DNA of 64,000 bases, taken from the NCBI GenBank assembly GCA_946902985.2, contig OX336396.1, positions 234,190,297-234,254,296 on the forward strand, written 5' to 3'. Below the pieces are notes generated by a model. That model was not told where the DNA came from. It made no database searches and was given only the letters and a program-made list of their open reading frames with translations. Below are positions 43,965 to 53,874 of the stretch, in pieces (position 1 is the stretch's first letter; each line of letters starts with the position of its first letter). The DNA is from Meconema thalassinum (Eukaryota > Arthropoda > Insecta > Orthoptera > Tettigoniidae). A program made the translations under genes and the position numbers.

Positions 43965-44023
43965 TGACGTCATGCAGCCGCGCGTGAAGTGACGTCATGC
44001 AGCTGCGCGGGAACGTGACGTCA
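43965..44023. promoter_or_regulatory. Three perfect TGACGTCA (CRE-type) palindromes
   Basis: TGACGTCA occurs at 43965-43972, 43990-43997 and 44016-44023, spaced 25 and 26 bp, each within a short GTGACGTCATGC repeat separated by GC-rich sequence. This octamer is the CREB/ATF consensus. No gene starts nearby, so function is unknown. Confidence 0.5.
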
Positions 44024-44652
44024 TGCTCACGCGGGAAGCGAGAACAAGACGCTAATGATTATTGGAGTCTGTTGAAAGAGGCCTGGCGTCAAGCGACCTT
44101 TTAAAAATCAGAAACTCACTCCACAAACCTGTAAATCAGTATTCTTCCCTTATTTCAGATACACTATTCATTAAACAAACATATATGGCATAGTCATGAC
44201 CCCTTCATGGAGTAGGCTATTGTCTAAATCTGGACACTACATCCTTACACTAATTGAAATTTACGGCCAAATGATCCTTCTGACAGGGAGGCACAGGTTT
44301 CCGCCGGCTTTCCTGGGATGATGGGCCACAAAACCGCTATCAAAAAGTACACAATTTACGCTTTATTCAACCAAACACATCTCTAATACTAGTACAAGAA
44401 ATACATTTCTTCCCGTGACCCTTAATGAGATGCCCGCGCGGGAAGCCTAAGTTAATGGGTAATGCAGTCTGTTGAAAGAGTCCTGGGGCTTCGAGCAAAG
44501 CGAGAAGCCCTCCTGAGCCTTTCTAACATGTGTAGCATTTGTAGCATGCGTCATTTGAAATGATACAACGTCTAGTCTTTCAGACTGACTGTGATTTTTT
44601 GTTATATTTATATTTATATCATTTATTTATTATTATTTTTTTTTTTTTTTTT
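44024..44652. other. No gene; a short direct repeat
   Basis: CAGTCTGTTGAAAGAG-type sequence occurs near 44065 and 44465 with CGCGGGAAGC upstream of each. Otherwise unassigned. Confidence 0.4.
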
Positions 44653-45000
44653 GTTTATTTCTGTTTCGTTGAAGCCCCTTGGACCACGTGGTTCCTAACT
44701 CAGGCAAGGTTTCTTCTTAGCCCAGTATTCCTTCATCTTTGTACTACGGGTTACTTTCCTTTCCGGCTGGCTGTGTGGCTCACCGGTACCGTTCTCGCCT
44801 GTTGTGCCCATGTTTGCAGGATCGAATCCTGGCGCAGTCAGCTGGCATTTGAGGGTGCGCAAATACGAGGGAGCCGTGTCAGTAGATTTACTGGCCACAA
44901 TAGTTAAAACGGACGTAAAACCAATAACATTATTATTGCTTTCCTTTCCTGAGTCCACTTCGCTCCCACTCCAGGACGCAGTGTTTCAGTTGCTTTTTTA
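44653..45000 (+). repeat. Dispersed repeat, copy 2, split by a SINE
   Basis: Matches copy 1 at 43741-43860 on both sides of the family 2 SINE at 44757-44940: left part with CCCAGTATTCCTTCATC, right part with TTCCTGAGTCCACTTCG and CACTCCCACTCCAGGA. Confidence 0.7.
44757..44940 (+). mobile_element. tRNA-derived SINE, family 2, shortened copy with target duplication
   Basis: It lies between two copies of CTTTCCTTTCC (about 11 bp). Head GGCTGTGTGGCTCACCGGTA, box B-like AGGATCGAATCCTGGCGC, body GTCAGCTGGCATTTGAGGGT and a short ATT tail. Compared with 16236-16515 it lacks the middle segment containing CCGGCACCCCGG. Confidence 0.88.
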
Positions 45001-45261
45001 TTTATTTGCTCAAAACAGGATTTTATTCCCAATTGCAGTGGCATAAAGATTACTCAATATGTTAACTTGTACTAACTTAAGCTAAACAGTCACTAAATAA
45101 AAGTAGAGGTGAACAATAAAATACTGTGTGAAATTAAGCCAATATAATACAGATGTAATACATGGCTTGGTAAAATGACACAGTGGTAAGAATAGCATTT
45201 TCAAGAACAATTTCATGTGGCAAAATTAAACTAGAGGCAATTTTGGAGAAAGGATATGAAA

Positions 45262-46388
45262 AACAAGATCTTCAGTAAAGAACATATAGCTTACTTTCTC
45301 CTAAATGCATGGGTATTGTGATAACTCGTTGTCCTTTTCAAGGAGTATAATTAAATGTTGGTTGTAGTAGCTTGTTGAAATACAACGTGCTATACGGATA
45401 TTAAACGTGAATATGAGGTGCCCTTTGCTAGTGCTACCTCTGTAAAAAAAACATTCAATTCGGATTCACCGTGTTCGAATTGATATGGCGAATCGATTTG
45501 CACACATAAATGGCCGCTATCTGCAAACTATTGGACTGATGACCTTGTAGTTCAGTCAAAAGATGCTTCTCACAAGAAGGTATGTTGTTGCAAAATTTGG
45601 TAGAGATCAAATAATTAGGTTGGTCGTAATTTGATTTAAGCTTTTAACATTTGGGTGGCCACCATTCCGTTTCCGTCATGATGGCGGCGATATAAAACAT
45701 GACACTGGAGTGCCCTTTGCTAGTGCTACCTCTGTACCAAATTTCGTTCGATTCGGTTACACCGTGTTTGAATTGATATGGGGAATCGATTTGCACACAT
45801 ACATGGCCGCCATCTCTAAACTATTGGGTTGATGTCGTTGTAGTTTAGTCAAAAGACGCCCGCCATATGAGTATATGTGGTTGAAAAATTTGGTAGAGAT
45901 CGGATGATTAAGTTAGTCGTAATTTGATTTAAGCTTTGGACATTTGGGTGGCCACCATTACGTTTCCGTCAAGATGGCGGCGATATAAAACATGACACTG
46001 GGGTGTCCTTTACTAGTGATACATCTGTACTAAGTTTGTTTCAATTCGGTTTCACCATGTTTGAATTGATAGGGGGAATCGATTTGCACACATACATGGC
46101 CACCATATGCAAACTATCGGGTTGATGACCTTGTAATTTAGTCAAAAGACGCTCTCTATATAAGTATATGTTGTTGCAAAATTAGGTAGAGATTGGATGA
46201 TTAGCTTAGTCGTAATTTGATTTAAGCTTTGCACATTTGGGTGGCCGCCATTACGTTTCTGTCAAGATGGCAGCAATATAATTCATGACACTGAGGTGCT
46301 CTTTGCTAGTTCAACATCTGTACCAAATTTCGTTCAATTCGGTTCCACCATGTTCGAATTGATAAGGGGGTGGGGGGGTGGCATTCAG

Positions 46389-46434
<46 letters not shown>

Positions 46435-46533
46435 GACAGACACACATACAAACAGACAGACATACAATTTTTGACCCTGTGTAGATCTCATAAGTCTACT
46501 TCCATTTTTTGCAAAAATCGAAAGTAGGCTAAA
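45262..46533 (+). mobile_element. Helentron/Helitron2-like element, subfamily 2, copy H4
   Basis: It starts AACAAGATCTTCAGTAAAGA and AGCTTACTTTC. It has about three 295-bp units marked by GAATCGATTTGCACACATA at 45486, 45783 and 46077, with GCCGCCAT and AAGATGGCGGC motifs. It continues through a CA/GACA microsatellite (46391-46470) and ends GATCTCATAAG plus a palindrome finishing GAAAGTAGGCTAAAAA. No coding capacity. This is the compact form of the copy expanded at 33363-36991. Confidence 0.78.
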
Positions 46534-46715
46534 AAGGATCTTTTATATGTAGAAGAACATTTTAGCGAGAAATGGGAATCAAAGATTTTTCCTGTTCTTA
46601 GAATATGCCAGGACCATACGATTTCTCTTCTCCCATCAATTATTACTTTGTATCATGTGTCTTTGTCCTTGCTGTAAAGGCAGCCTCTTAATTAGAAGTT
46701 TTCAGTATCCGTCGT

Positions 46716-46785
46716 CTGTTGTTGTTGTTGTTCGAGCCTTCAGTCTTTTGACTGGTTTGATGCAGCCCTCCATACCTCCCTGTCA
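46716..46785 (-). mobile_element. LINE 3' end scrap
   Basis: About 65 bp matches the 3' end of the LINE at 58640-59870 (TTTTGACTGGTTTGATGCAG, CTCCATGCCTCCCTGTC type), with a GTT-repeat edge that reads as an AAC tail on the minus strand. A severely 5'-truncated insertion is likely. Confidence 0.7.
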
Positions 46786-47194
46786 CTTTTGTTATTTTAA
46801 CCTCATTTTGAGTCGTCCTCGCCCGAAAATCCGAATCAGGTACCAGTTTACCACCGGATTGGAATTGTACACGAGAGGAGGGCATCATCACTTGTAATTA
46901 AGCTTAGAGAGGCGTATATCCTCGTGAAGAGCAATACGGCTGTAGTTTCATCCGTGCAGCAGAACGCAGTGTAGCCATTATCTGTCATCGAATAGAAATA
47001 AACATAAAACTGTACTCGGTGCGGTGCAGTCATTTGGTTGTGTCCGAATCCCTTCTGTGTTCATGATCTGATATATGGCATTATTATTCGAAATAAATGT
47101 ATTCCTCCGACGCTAGAAGTTTCTCCGTGTATAATACTGGTCTGAGTTTGTTTTCCTTCCTTCATTTCGTATATCTCAATCGTCATATATCTGG
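46786..47194. other. No recognised feature
   Basis: Short frames only. Confidence 0.4.
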
Positions 47195-47550
47195 GGCTTT
47201 CCACGGTGGGTGAGTGGTTATCGTGTCGGACTACCAACCCCAATGTTGCAGGTTCATTCCTGGCCATGATAAATGATTATTGAAAGGTGACAAAAATCAC
47301 GGCACGCATGTCATACGTTGTTGGCATGTTAAAGAACCAATTGAATTTAGTAGGGCGTTTTAAAAGTTCCTCCTTTCTCTACTAGAAAGCGCTATAGTGT
47401 CGAGTAGCTTAGATATCTAACCTCTTTGACTTTCATAGCGTTCCAAGGAAAACAAAATTTGGCATACAAGCAGCCCTCTGGGTGTCAAATAACAAAGCAT
47501 GCGCCTGGCACCCGTGGCCATACGATATTATTATTATTATTATTATTTGT
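47195..47550 (+). mobile_element. tRNA-derived SINE, family 3, with ATT tail
   Basis: Head ACGGTGGGTGAGTGGTTATC, box B-like GCAGGTTCATTCCTGGCC, body GCACGCATGTCATACGTTGT and CTACTAGAAAGCGCTATAGT, end GGCCATACGATATTATTATT. It matches 25611-25985 along its length. Confidence 0.83.
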
Positions 47551-47635
47551 CATATATCTGACAAACATAAATACAACCATCATGGACAACAGTGCTTAAT
47601 TTACGCTTTCAATGACCAAGATAATACAATGTAAA

Positions 47636-47970
47636 TGAAAATCCACAGCTTGCTTCCAGTCGACCGACCGGGTCAGGGAATGGATTGAATGAAGCCCCCA
47701 TCTAGCGGCGAGGATATGAACTGTGCTGGCTGCCGAAGCCTGTCGCACTCCCATGAGGCAATGATTAAATAAATAACGGATGAAATGAAATGACAGTCGA
47801 GAGTGTTGCAGGAATGAAATTCGTGACAGGGATAACCGGAGTACCCGGAGAGAAACTTATCTGCCTCCCTTTTGCCCAGCATAAATCTCACATGGATTGA
47901 TCGGGATTTGAACCACTGACCTAGCGGTGAGAGGCAGGCGGCTACCATCCAAGCCACGGAAGCTCCAAGA
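47636..47970 (-). mobile_element. tRNA-derived SINE, family 4, reverse copy
   Basis: Minus-strand head GCTTCCGTGGCTTGGATGGT and a box B-like GTGGTTCAAATCCCGATCAA; body GGGTACTCCGGTTATCCCTG and GGGGGCTTCATTCAATCCAT; end GCTGTGGATTTTCATTTACA. Its partner is 37541-37875. Reading frames on it are not genes. Confidence 0.83.
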
Positions 47971-48315
47971 AAATTCAATATGGCCAGCATTTCCACTGCT
48001 TACTTCATTCACACAATGCAGGAGAATCGCAAAGACCCCAGACAAGATTAACTAATCTTAGAAATAGAATCAGGCTAATTATTTTTTCAGAACAGCTATT
48101 CTAGATAGTCCTGTCAACTGTTTACGTCTCTATATCAACCACCTGTCATAAGGACAGTTTCTGCTTTCAAATTTGCTGATAGTTTTAAGCCAAATTTCGG
48201 AGAATTTTCATGCCGAAGTGCTAGTATTTCTAAACATCAAATATTATATACGTATCTACTTGACGTAATGTGTTGGATAAAATTTAAAAAAAATCATTAA
48301 CTATAATTAAAGTGT
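47971..48315. other. No recognised feature
   Basis: AT-rich spacer before copy A2. Confidence 0.4.
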
Positions 48316-49397
48316 AACAAGTAGTTCCGCGAAGAACTATACAGCCTATTTTCACATATCCTACTTATGTTCACTGCCATTATCAACATACAAAATGTCA
48401 GTTTGATTGCTGTAATAGATTCGTAGATATTGACAACCGACTAAATATTCCGGATGGTCGCCATGTTGGATTTTATATATGTAGGTCCCAGAGTTATGTA
48501 CTGTTACATGAAGATTATTGTGTACGTGTAGCATTCAAATTTCAATCGCATGATTAGGACACAAGGAGATTTTAAAATTTCGCACAGCTGCCATCTTGTG
48601 GTTATGGAATCAATTGAAATAAATTAGATGCCAGTGGATTAACATTCGTATAAGGATTAACTGTACCAAGTTTCACTGCACTAGGATGGTTAAATTGCGA
48701 AAAACGTCCATGTGAATATTTATACTTCGCGTCGCCGCCATGTTGGATTTGTGATCACCAGGTTATTTAAAGTCCTATAGGTGAACTTAAGTTCATAGCT
48801 CCTATGTACATTTAAAATTCAGTTTGATTGCTATAATAGATTCGTAGACATTCAGAGCCGTCTAAATATATTTCGGATGGTCGCCATGTTGGATTTTATA
48901 TATGTTGGATTGTTAAATGTATAGGCCATAGAGTCATGTATTATTAAAGGAATAATATTGTACAGGTTCATTATTCAAACTTTCACTTCGATCGCATGAT
49001 TACGACACAAGAATTAAAAACTTAATTTTAAAATTCGCACAGCCGCCATCTTGAGGTTATGTAAACAATTGAACTAAATTAGATACCAGTGCATTACAAT
49101 GTGTATAAACATTTCCTATACCAGATTTAATTCCTTTTGGAACATTAAATCGCGAGAAAGGTGTATTTAAAATTTTCAAATTCGCTTGGCCGCAATGTTC
49201 GCTTTGTAGTTAACCGGTTTTTGAAAGTCTTATAGATGAACTTCTAGTAGTGCCCTTTATATCCGTACAACATTTCAGGATGATACCGCTAACAATGCCG
49301 GTGAAATTATTCGCACATCCGCCATCTTGTGGTTATATAAACAATTCAACGAAGTTAGATGTCGGTGCATTACAATATGTATAAACATATACTGTAC

Positions 49398-52300
49398 TCT
49401 TTGGAGTTCCATGAATAAGACCATGTGTAGGTGTGCTGCGTGATATATCCGTCTATTTGGAACATCTGTACCTCAGTCGTGATTTTTAACTGATATGTGT
49501 GACTTGGTTTTATGTGCTGGGCTTGTGTTCGTATTGTCTAGGGTAACTGATAGCTTTATTTGTTGTTATAAGGGTTATATTTACAAACATTTTTGTGCCC
49601 TAAGTGACGGCCATCTTGGTTTTGAAACAATCAGTCCACAGATAACACCAATTAGAAGGGCGGTTTATCATATCTGTCATAAGTTCTGTGCCCTAACTGT
49701 CATCCATTTTGTCGGCTTTAACACAATTGCCATAGAAATCACGAAACATTTGGGAACTCTATAACTACACAGGGTATACATTGTTCACTTACATCTTCTG
49801 CCCTATCTATGTCAGCTATTTGTAAACAGGGTAAAATGCTTCTTTGGCATTATTATTACCATGTTAGGAGTGGCCTAACTATCACCTGGCAGTAGGTATA
49901 AAATGCACCTGACGTCAGGCTGGGGCGACAGGCCGGTTGGTTTATTCTTTGTCGCAACTAATCGATCATGACAACCTCATCTGTACTGGGAAATGCTAGG
50001 ACGTCCCCCGGAAGCGACGTGCGTCGTCCTCGTCTGACTGCAGTGCATGGATGAGGGCTACTGGATCAAGAGCGGAATCAGAGTTCACCGCTACGTATTG
50101 CTACGTTGAACATCGGAACTCTTACAGGACGAAGCCGAGAACTAGCAGATATGTTCAAAAGACGGAAAGTGGACATTGCCTGAACTCGTTGGAGAGGACA
50201 GAAATCTCATGAAATAGGAGATGGATACAAGCTCATCTGCCATCGGACAAGCAACCGAAATGGGGTTGCTGTTGTTGTTTGTGCCAACTTAAGAGATCAG
50301 GTAGCCGAGGTCAATCGACAGTCAGACCGCCTCATGACTGTCATCATAGATATGCCATCTTGTCGCTTACACATCATTAGTGCATATGCCCCACAAACTG
50401 GTTGTGATGAGAGTGAGAAAGAAAGGTTTTGGCAAGAACTCCAGGATCTTGTCTTGTTGTGCCCAGAGGAGGAGTTCTTACTCGTATGTGGTGACTTAAA
50501 TGGACATGTTGGTCAAAATAAGAATGGTTATAATTGTAATGGTGGAAATGGCTATGGTAGACGAAATGATGACGGATGCCGAGTCCTTGACTTTGCAGAA
50601 GCAAACAGCCTTCACATAAGCAACACTATTTTTAAGAAGCGCACCAGTCATCTCGTAACATACGCCAGTGGTGACAGCAGAAGCCAGATCGACTTTGTAC
50701 TGTTACGGCGATGTAACTTCCGAACAGTCTTAGATGTGAAGGTTATACCTTCCGATTGTGTTGCCACCCAACACAAACTACTCATTGCAGACCTGAGGAT
50801 CAGTAAGCGCAGGATAGGTGGATGTACAAGATTCTCAACAAAAGTAAAGTGGTGGAAACTACGCGACCAGAAATCAGCATTGGTTAACAGTATAACATTT
50901 CCTCTTGTCATTCCAAATTCCATCGACACCACATGGACTGATCTCTGTGAGTCAGTGACTACTGCTGCAGCAGAAACATTGGGTACCACAAAGCCAGGGC
51001 GTCGCCTTATTGACAAGCAGACATGGATATGGACAGATCAGGTACAAGATAAGGTCCGTGATAAGAAGAAAGCATATAAAAGCTGTCTTTCTCTAAAGAC
51101 AGACGTGAGCAGAGAAAGGTACGTCACTGCTAAACGAGAGGCAAAGAAAGCCGTGGCTGAAGCAAGAGCCAACCACTACAACAACCTCTATCTTAACTTG
51201 GACACCAAAGATGGTGAAAAGGATATTTACCGTCTGGCCAAAGCCCGAGCAAGAACAGCAAGGGATATTGAACACTATGTGTGCATAAAGAGCAAGGAAG
51301 GCCAAATACTACACGACAAACATGCTATTCTCAAGCGATGGAAAGAGCATTTCGAGGAGATCTCAAACATAGAGTTTCCGCATCCAACAATCCCAGAAGG
51401 TGTCCCAACTAGTGGGCCTATCCCCCAAATCACTCCACAGGAAGTTACCACTGCCCTAAAAAGCATGAGAAACCATAAATCTCCTGGGCCAGACAACCTC
51501 CCTGCTGACTTCTGGAAACTTCAAGAACTGCAATCTACTGCGATAGATTGGCTTGTTACCTTTTTCAATGCCATATTGGACTCTGGCCACATCCCTATTA
51601 ACTGGGCTACAAGCATTACAGTACCGATTTTCAAGAACAAAGGAGACCCAGCGGAATGTTCAAACTATCGTCCAGTACGTCTTCTCTCACATACAATTAA
51701 GATCTTTGAGAGGATTCTTGATCGACGCCTACGTACCATCATCGAAATCAGCTCCAACCAGTGCGGGTTTGTCAAGGGGGCTGGAACCGCTGACGCCATC
51801 TTCGCAGCACGGTTACTGATGGAGAAGCACCGTGAGAAAAGAAAACCTCTGCATATTGCCTTTCTTGACCTTAAAAAGGCCTTCGATCGTGTTCCTCATG
51901 AGTTGATTTGGTATGCGCTCCGCAACCATGGTGTGCCAGAGTCATTTGTAAATGTGGTCAAGATGTTATACACGAACACCAGCAGTAGAGTACGTTGTGC
52001 TGTTGGCACCTCGGAAAACTTTCCTGTAAATGTCGGCGTCCACCAAGGCTCAGCACTATCACCGTCCCTTTTTGTTCTTGTGATGGACACCATCACTCGT
52101 GACCTGCAACGGAATGTTCCTTGGACCCTTCTGTATGCAGATGATATAATAGTTGCAGATGACACCCGAGAAAAACTCCAATGTCAAGTTGAAGATTGGA
52201 ATAACCGCCTCTCCCAGTACGGCCTATGTCTGAATGTGAAAAAGACGGAGTATCTGGAGTTAAACCCAAGCGACGGTACCATTCAAGTCGCTGGACAAAA

Positions 52301-52914
52301 TTTAGTCAAGACAGAATGCTTCAGGTACCTTGGATCTCGTCTTCAGAGTGATGGCAACTTCAATGATGAAGTAAGAGCCAGGGTAAACGCAACCTGGTTG
52401 CGGTGGAAGGAGGTCACGGGTGTGCTTTGCGACAAGAAAATGCCACTTCGTCTCAAATCGAAAATATATCGGACAGTGGTACGGCCAGTTGCGCTGTATG
52501 GAGTTGAATGTCGACCATCCGACAAAATTTCAGAACATCGCCTGCACGCCATGGAAATGAGAATGCTCCGTTGGACAATGGGCATCTCCCTTATTGACCA
52601 TGTCAGAAACGACACAATTGGTGAGCAAATGGGTGTCGCCCCAATTGTGGACAAAATGAGAGAGAAACGGCTCCGATGGTATGGCCATGCCCTGCGTGCA
52701 GCGCCTGATACTGTTAATAATTCTGTCCTTCATTTTGAGGTTGAAGGCCTACGCCCCAGAGGACGACCGAAGCAGCGTTGGCAAGATACAATAAATGGTG
52801 ATTTAAAAATTACCGGCCTAAATCCAGCTGACGCACAAAACCGGACAAAATGGAGGTCAATGACCAAAAAAGCGGACCCTGCACCAGCGGGACAACGCTA
52901 GGAAGAAGAAGAAG
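49398..52914 (+). mobile_element. Near-full-length RTE-type LINE
   Basis: A perfect 11-bp target duplication ATATACTGTAC flanks it (49387-49397 and 52915-52925). The 3.5 kb element has about 0.7 kb of 5' leader, one long ORF with endonuclease and reverse transcriptase, and a 3' tail of GAA repeats directly after the stop codon instead of poly-A, as is usual for RTE-clade elements. It is the best preserved coding element in the window and therefore probably the youngest, and it post-dates the A2 insertion. Confidence 0.92.
50334..52901 (+). CDS. RTE-type LINE polyprotein: endonuclease (partial), reverse transcriptase, C-terminal domain
   Basis: An 855-codon open frame. Early blocks RLHIISAYAPQTGCDE, LLVCGDLNGHVGQN and SRSQIDFVLL belong to the APE-like endonuclease. 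The reverse transcriptase has HKSPGPDNLPADFW, NYRPVRLLSHTIKIFERILD, CGFVKGAGTADAIFAARLL, IAFLDLKKAFDRVPHELIW, GVHQGSALSPSLF and LLYADDIIVADD (YADD active site near 52135). The C-terminus has RLRWYGHALRAAP and GLRPRGRPKQRWQD. The same frame extends upstream (RIATLNIGTLTGRSREL at about 50094) to VDIA, where a TGA at about 50178 interrupts it. TRWRG follows directly, so the Q-E residues usual at this spot, including a catalytic Glu, are missing. The reverse transcriptase looks intact; endonuclease activity is doubtful. Confidence 0.9.
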   Translation: MTVIIDMPSCRLHIISAYAPQTGCDESEKERFWQELQDLVLLCPEEEFLLVCGDLNGHVGQNKNGYNCNGGNGYGRRNDDGCRVLDFAEANSLHISNTIFKKRTSHLVTYASGDSRSQIDFVLLRRCNFRTVLDVKVIPSDCVATQHKLLIADLRISKRRIGGCTRFSTKVKWWKLRDQKSALVNSITFPLVIPNSIDTTWTDLCESVTTAAAETLGTTKPGRRLIDKQTWIWTDQVQDKVRDKKKAYKSCLSLKTDVSRERYVTAKREAKKAVAEARANHYNNLYLNLDTKDGEKDIYRLAKARARTARDIEHYVCIKSKEGQILHDKHAILKRWKEHFEEISNIEFPHPTIPEGVPTSGPIPQITPQEVTTALKSMRNHKSPGPDNLPADFWKLQELQSTAIDWLVTFFNAILDSGHIPINWATSITVPIFKNKGDPAECSNYRPVRLLSHTIKIFERILDRRLRTIIEISSNQCGFVKGAGTADAIFAARLLMEKHREKRKPLHIAFLDLKKAFDRVPHELIWYALRNHGVPESFVNVVKMLYTNTSSRVRCAVGTSENFPVNVGVHQGSALSPSLFVLVMDTITRDLQRNVPWTLLYADDIIVADDTREKLQCQVEDWNNRLSQYGLCLNVKKTEYLELNPSDGTIQVAGQNLVKTECFRYLGSRLQSDGNFNDEVRARVNATWLRWKEVTGVLCDKKMPLRLKSKIYRTVVRPVALYGVECRPSDKISEHRLHAMEMRMLRWTMGISLIDHVRNDTIGEQMGVAPIVDKMREKRLRWYGHALRAAPDTVNNSVLHFEVEGLRPRGRPKQRWQDTINGDLKITGLNPADAQNRTKWRSMTKKADPAPAGQR

Positions 52915-53281
52915 ATATACTGTACCAAGTTTTATTGCGTTTAGTTGGTTAAATCGCGAGAAAAGTCTATTTAAAAGTCGCAAATTCGCGTGCCCGCCAT
53001 GTTGGTTTTGTAGTTACCAGTTTTTCAAAAGTCACATAGGTGAACTTCTAGTATTTCCTTTATCACCGTATTAAATTCCAGGGTGATATCGGTAATAGTT
53101 TCGGAGATATTGAATGCTGGTGAAATATTTCGCAAAGCCGCCATGTTGGATTGGTGAGACGTAACAAAATTTGAAGGGCACAGTCGGGGTCGCCCGGAAT
53201 AGTGCTATGAACTTACCGAGTTTCATTGAAATCGCTTCAGCCATTTAGAAGTTATTAGGGGGGACACACACATACTCCTCA

Positions 53282-53320
<39 letters not shown>

Positions 53321-53454
53321 CACACACACGGACAAAAGGTGATCTCATAAGCCTATTTTTTCAAAATTGAAAATAGGCTAAATATCAAAATTAAATCTTT
53401 AAGAACATCAATTGAAAATTTAAAATAAATACATAAACATTAAAATTATTCTCC

Positions 53455-53872
53455 TTCTTAGGATGCCTGTCCGTTTCGGTCGCTGGCGATCAGCATGGCT
53501 TTTCTGGCTTTATCTGTGGCAATTCGGAACAATTCTTCAGAACTTTTGTTGAACCAGGTTCTAAGGTTGTCGAGCCAGGAAATTCTCCTTCTTCCGGGAG
53601 ATCTCTTTCCTTCTATGTTTCCTTGTAGTATAAGTTGGAGCTGCTCATACCTTTTTTGATTCCCCATAATGTGACCAAGGTACTGTAGTTACGGCACTTA
53701 ATGATGTTGTTCAGTTCCGGTCTTTTTTCAACTCTGCGTAAAACTTCCTGATTTGAAACTTTATGAATTCATGTTATTCTCAGTATTCTTCTGTATAGCC
53801 ATAGTTCAAAGGCTTCGAGTTTAACAGTGGTAGCTTTTGTAAGGGTCCATGTTTCTACAACATACGAAGTAC
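53455..53872 (-). pseudogene. LINE polyprotein relic, C-terminal end
   Basis: Minus-strand translation gives MGNQKRYEQLQLILQGNIEG, then KRSPGRRRISWLDNLRTWF and ELFRIATDKARKAM, the usual C-terminal block of insect LINE polyproteins. It continues the reverse transcriptase relic at 55268-55870 after removal of the mariner between them. Frame breaks occur between 53667 and 53872. Confidence 0.8.
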
Positions 53873-53874
53873 GT

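Larger units (their letters stand above)
48316..53383 (+). mobile_element. Helentron/Helitron2-like element, subfamily 3, copy A2 (split by a LINE)
   Basis: It begins AACAAGTAGTTCCGCGAAGA and AGCCTATTTTC, matching A1 closely. The body repeats GCCGCCATNTTG at spacings near 146 bp. It is interrupted at 49398-52914 by an RTE-type LINE, then resumes with ACCAAGTTTTATTGCGTTTA. It closes with GGGGGGACACACA, a CA microsatellite, GATCTCATAAG and the intact palindrome AGCCTATTTTTTCAAAATTG / GAAAATAGGCT (53350-53379). No coding capacity of its own. Confidence 0.78.

Noticed and set aside
50377..52654. Several antisense frames over the RTE-type LINE
   Set aside because: Shadows of the 855-codon sense frame, which has all reverse transcriptase motifs.
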